A stretch of 5,479 nt of DNA from positions 1 to 5,479 of the forward strand of contig CBFHRN010000093.1 in NCBI GenBank assembly GCA_965658275.1, in the 5' to 3' direction. This document shows, piece after piece, positions 4,607-5,479 of this stretch (positions are counted from its first letter, which is position 1; each line of letters opens with the position of its first letter). Position numbers and translations under genes: made by a program. This DNA comes from Croceimicrobium sp965658275 (GTDB lineage Bacteria; Bacteroidota; Bacteroidia; Flavobacteriales; Schleiferiaceae). The notes under the pieces are model-generated. The model worked only from the letters and a program-made list of their open reading frames with translations, did no database searches and was not told the DNA's origin.

Positions 4607-5479
4607 AACCTTAAGCGCAAAGTGGCGTATACGTTAATTGGAGCTTGTACTAAGAAAGCCGGTTCCCCACTCCAAGGATCAGGTGCACCATAGGTATAAT
4701 AGAGCTCATTAGTTAAATTGTTGACCATTAAGGAGAGCTCATGTTGCTTGTAAAACTTCCAAGCTGCATTTAGATCCAGGATGAAAGAACTAGGCACGAC
4801 CAAATTGGGATCATTGCTCAGCTCCATAAATTGCTCCGATAAATATCTACCTCTTAAACCCACGCGAATTGCATTACTTACTTGGTAATTCAAACTTAGG
4901 TTCGCATTCCACTCCGGACTCAAAATAGGATGAATGTCTTCATATACCACATCCAAACCAGCAGGCTGATAGCTACTAATACGGGCATGTAAATAAGATA
5001 TTTGGCTCGTTAAATTGACACTTGAACTAATTTGATAATGAGCCATAAGCTCTACACCACTTCGGTAACTAGGGGCTTGATTCATATAAACCTGGTAAAA
5101 ACCTTCTGGAATGTAAACACCGATTGGAGCAATCTCATTCTCAAAGCTCATGAGGTATAAGTTCAAATCAAGCTTTAACTTATCGTTTTGCCAGCGACTA
5201 CCAAACTCCAGGTCATTAACATACTCTGCCTTAACATTATCCACATTGCGGACATCCGCAATATTAAAGCTATTGATTTGCAAGCTACCCAAGATATCCG
5301 TTCGAGTGGGTTCCCTGCCACTGCGACCCAAAGAGGCATAAAGCTGCCAATTATCTTCTAAGTCATAGGTAAAACCAAGTTTAGGGTTTAAAAAAAAGTA
5401 CTCGCGAGCGGGTATCGCAGGTAATTCCCCTAAATAAGCAGCATCACCACCTAAATTAAGATACACTGAACGCGCTTGT
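4603..5479 (-). CDS. TonB-dependent outer-membrane receptor, C-terminal barrel part (5' end outside window)
   Basis: The minus-strand frame is open from the right edge to a TAA at 4603-4605, giving about 291 C-terminal residues of a protein that is usually 650-800 residues long. The sequence shows alternating polar and aromatic strands of an outer-membrane beta barrel. It has the NWQLYASLGRSGREPTRTDI segment (visible residues about 43-62) typical of siderophore- and vitamin-type receptors, then GVELMAHYQIS, a late NNLTNELYYTYG block, and ends in VYATLRLRF with the terminal phenylalanine recognised by the BAM machinery. Such receptors take up a scarce ligand through the outer membrane using TonB-ExbBD energy. 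The plug domain and TonB box lie outside the window, and no SusD partner is seen downstream, so the ligand cannot be told. A GTG at 5464-5466 is internal and is not the start. Placement opposite a vitamin-uptake operon may hint at a vitamin ligand. Confidence 0.92.
   Translation of the reverse strand, partial: QARSVYLNLGGDAAYLGELPAIPAREYFFLNPKLGFTYDLEDNWQLYASLGRSGREPTRTDILGSLQINSFNIADVRNVDNVKAEYVNDLEFGSRWQNDKLKLDLNLYLMSFENEIAPIGVYIPEGFYQVYMNQAPSYRSGVELMAHYQISSSVNLTSQISYLHARISSYQPAGLDVVYEDIHPILSPEWNANLSLNYQVSNAIRVGLRGRYLSEQFMELSNDPNLVVPSSFILDLNAAWKFYKQHELSLMVNNLTNELYYTYGAPDPWSGEPAFLVQAPINVYATLRLRF

Noticed and set aside
5150..5341. Plus-strand open frame inside the TonB receptor gene
   Set aside because: Antisense to clear barrel-coding sequence; composition is that of a shadow frame.

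Overview
The window looks like chromosomal DNA from a member of the Bacteroidota, most likely Flavobacteriia or a close relative. The main reasons are a bacterial group II GGGPS/PcrB-like enzyme of the type known in flavobacteria, a near-consensus Bacteroidota promoter (TTTTG-N18-TATCTTTG) in front of the SAHase gene, few clear Shine-Dalgarno sequences, and a PnuC plus NadR-like kinase pair typical of this phylum. The lineage is inferred from gene content and motifs; no database was searched. I see no mobile elements, tRNA, rRNA, CRISPR array or recognisable riboswitch.

Left part (1-1860). A PAS-domain protein gene on the minus strand runs off the left edge (1-334). After a short AT-rich spacer comes a strong intrinsic terminator (about 411-447) that ends the minus-strand S-adenosylhomocysteine hydrolase gene ahcY (470-1786). 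ahcY is divergent from the next operon. The interval from 1787 to 1860 holds an ahcY promoter and, overlapping it, a weaker plus-strand promoter candidate. The two -7 regions lie in an 8-bp perfect inverted repeat.

Middle part (1861-4606). Five plus-strand genes follow closely: a Sfp/HetI-type 4'-phosphopantetheinyl transferase; a group II geranylgeranylglyceryl (or heptaprenylglyceryl) phosphate synthase; a small YkoF/MTH1187-like thiamine-binding-type protein; a PnuC-family vitamin transporter; and a NadR-like nucleoside kinase. The last four are tightly packed: a 1-nt overlap, a 1-nt gap and a 19-nt overlap join them, so translational coupling is likely.

Right part (4603-5479). The C-terminal barrel of a TonB-dependent outer-membrane receptor lies convergently on the minus strand and runs off the right edge. 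Its stop codon and the kinase stop codon share the palindrome TTAA.

How the genes may work together: PnuC imports an unphosphorylated vitamin by facilitated diffusion, and a cytoplasmic kinase traps it by phosphorylation. The NadR-like kinase points to nicotinamide riboside and NAD salvage, while the YkoF-like protein points to thiamine or its pyrimidine precursor. The TonB receptor could supply the outer-membrane step, but its ligand cannot be read from this fragment. This mixed signal about the substrate is the most interesting biology in the window; the rest appears to be ordinary core-genome content.
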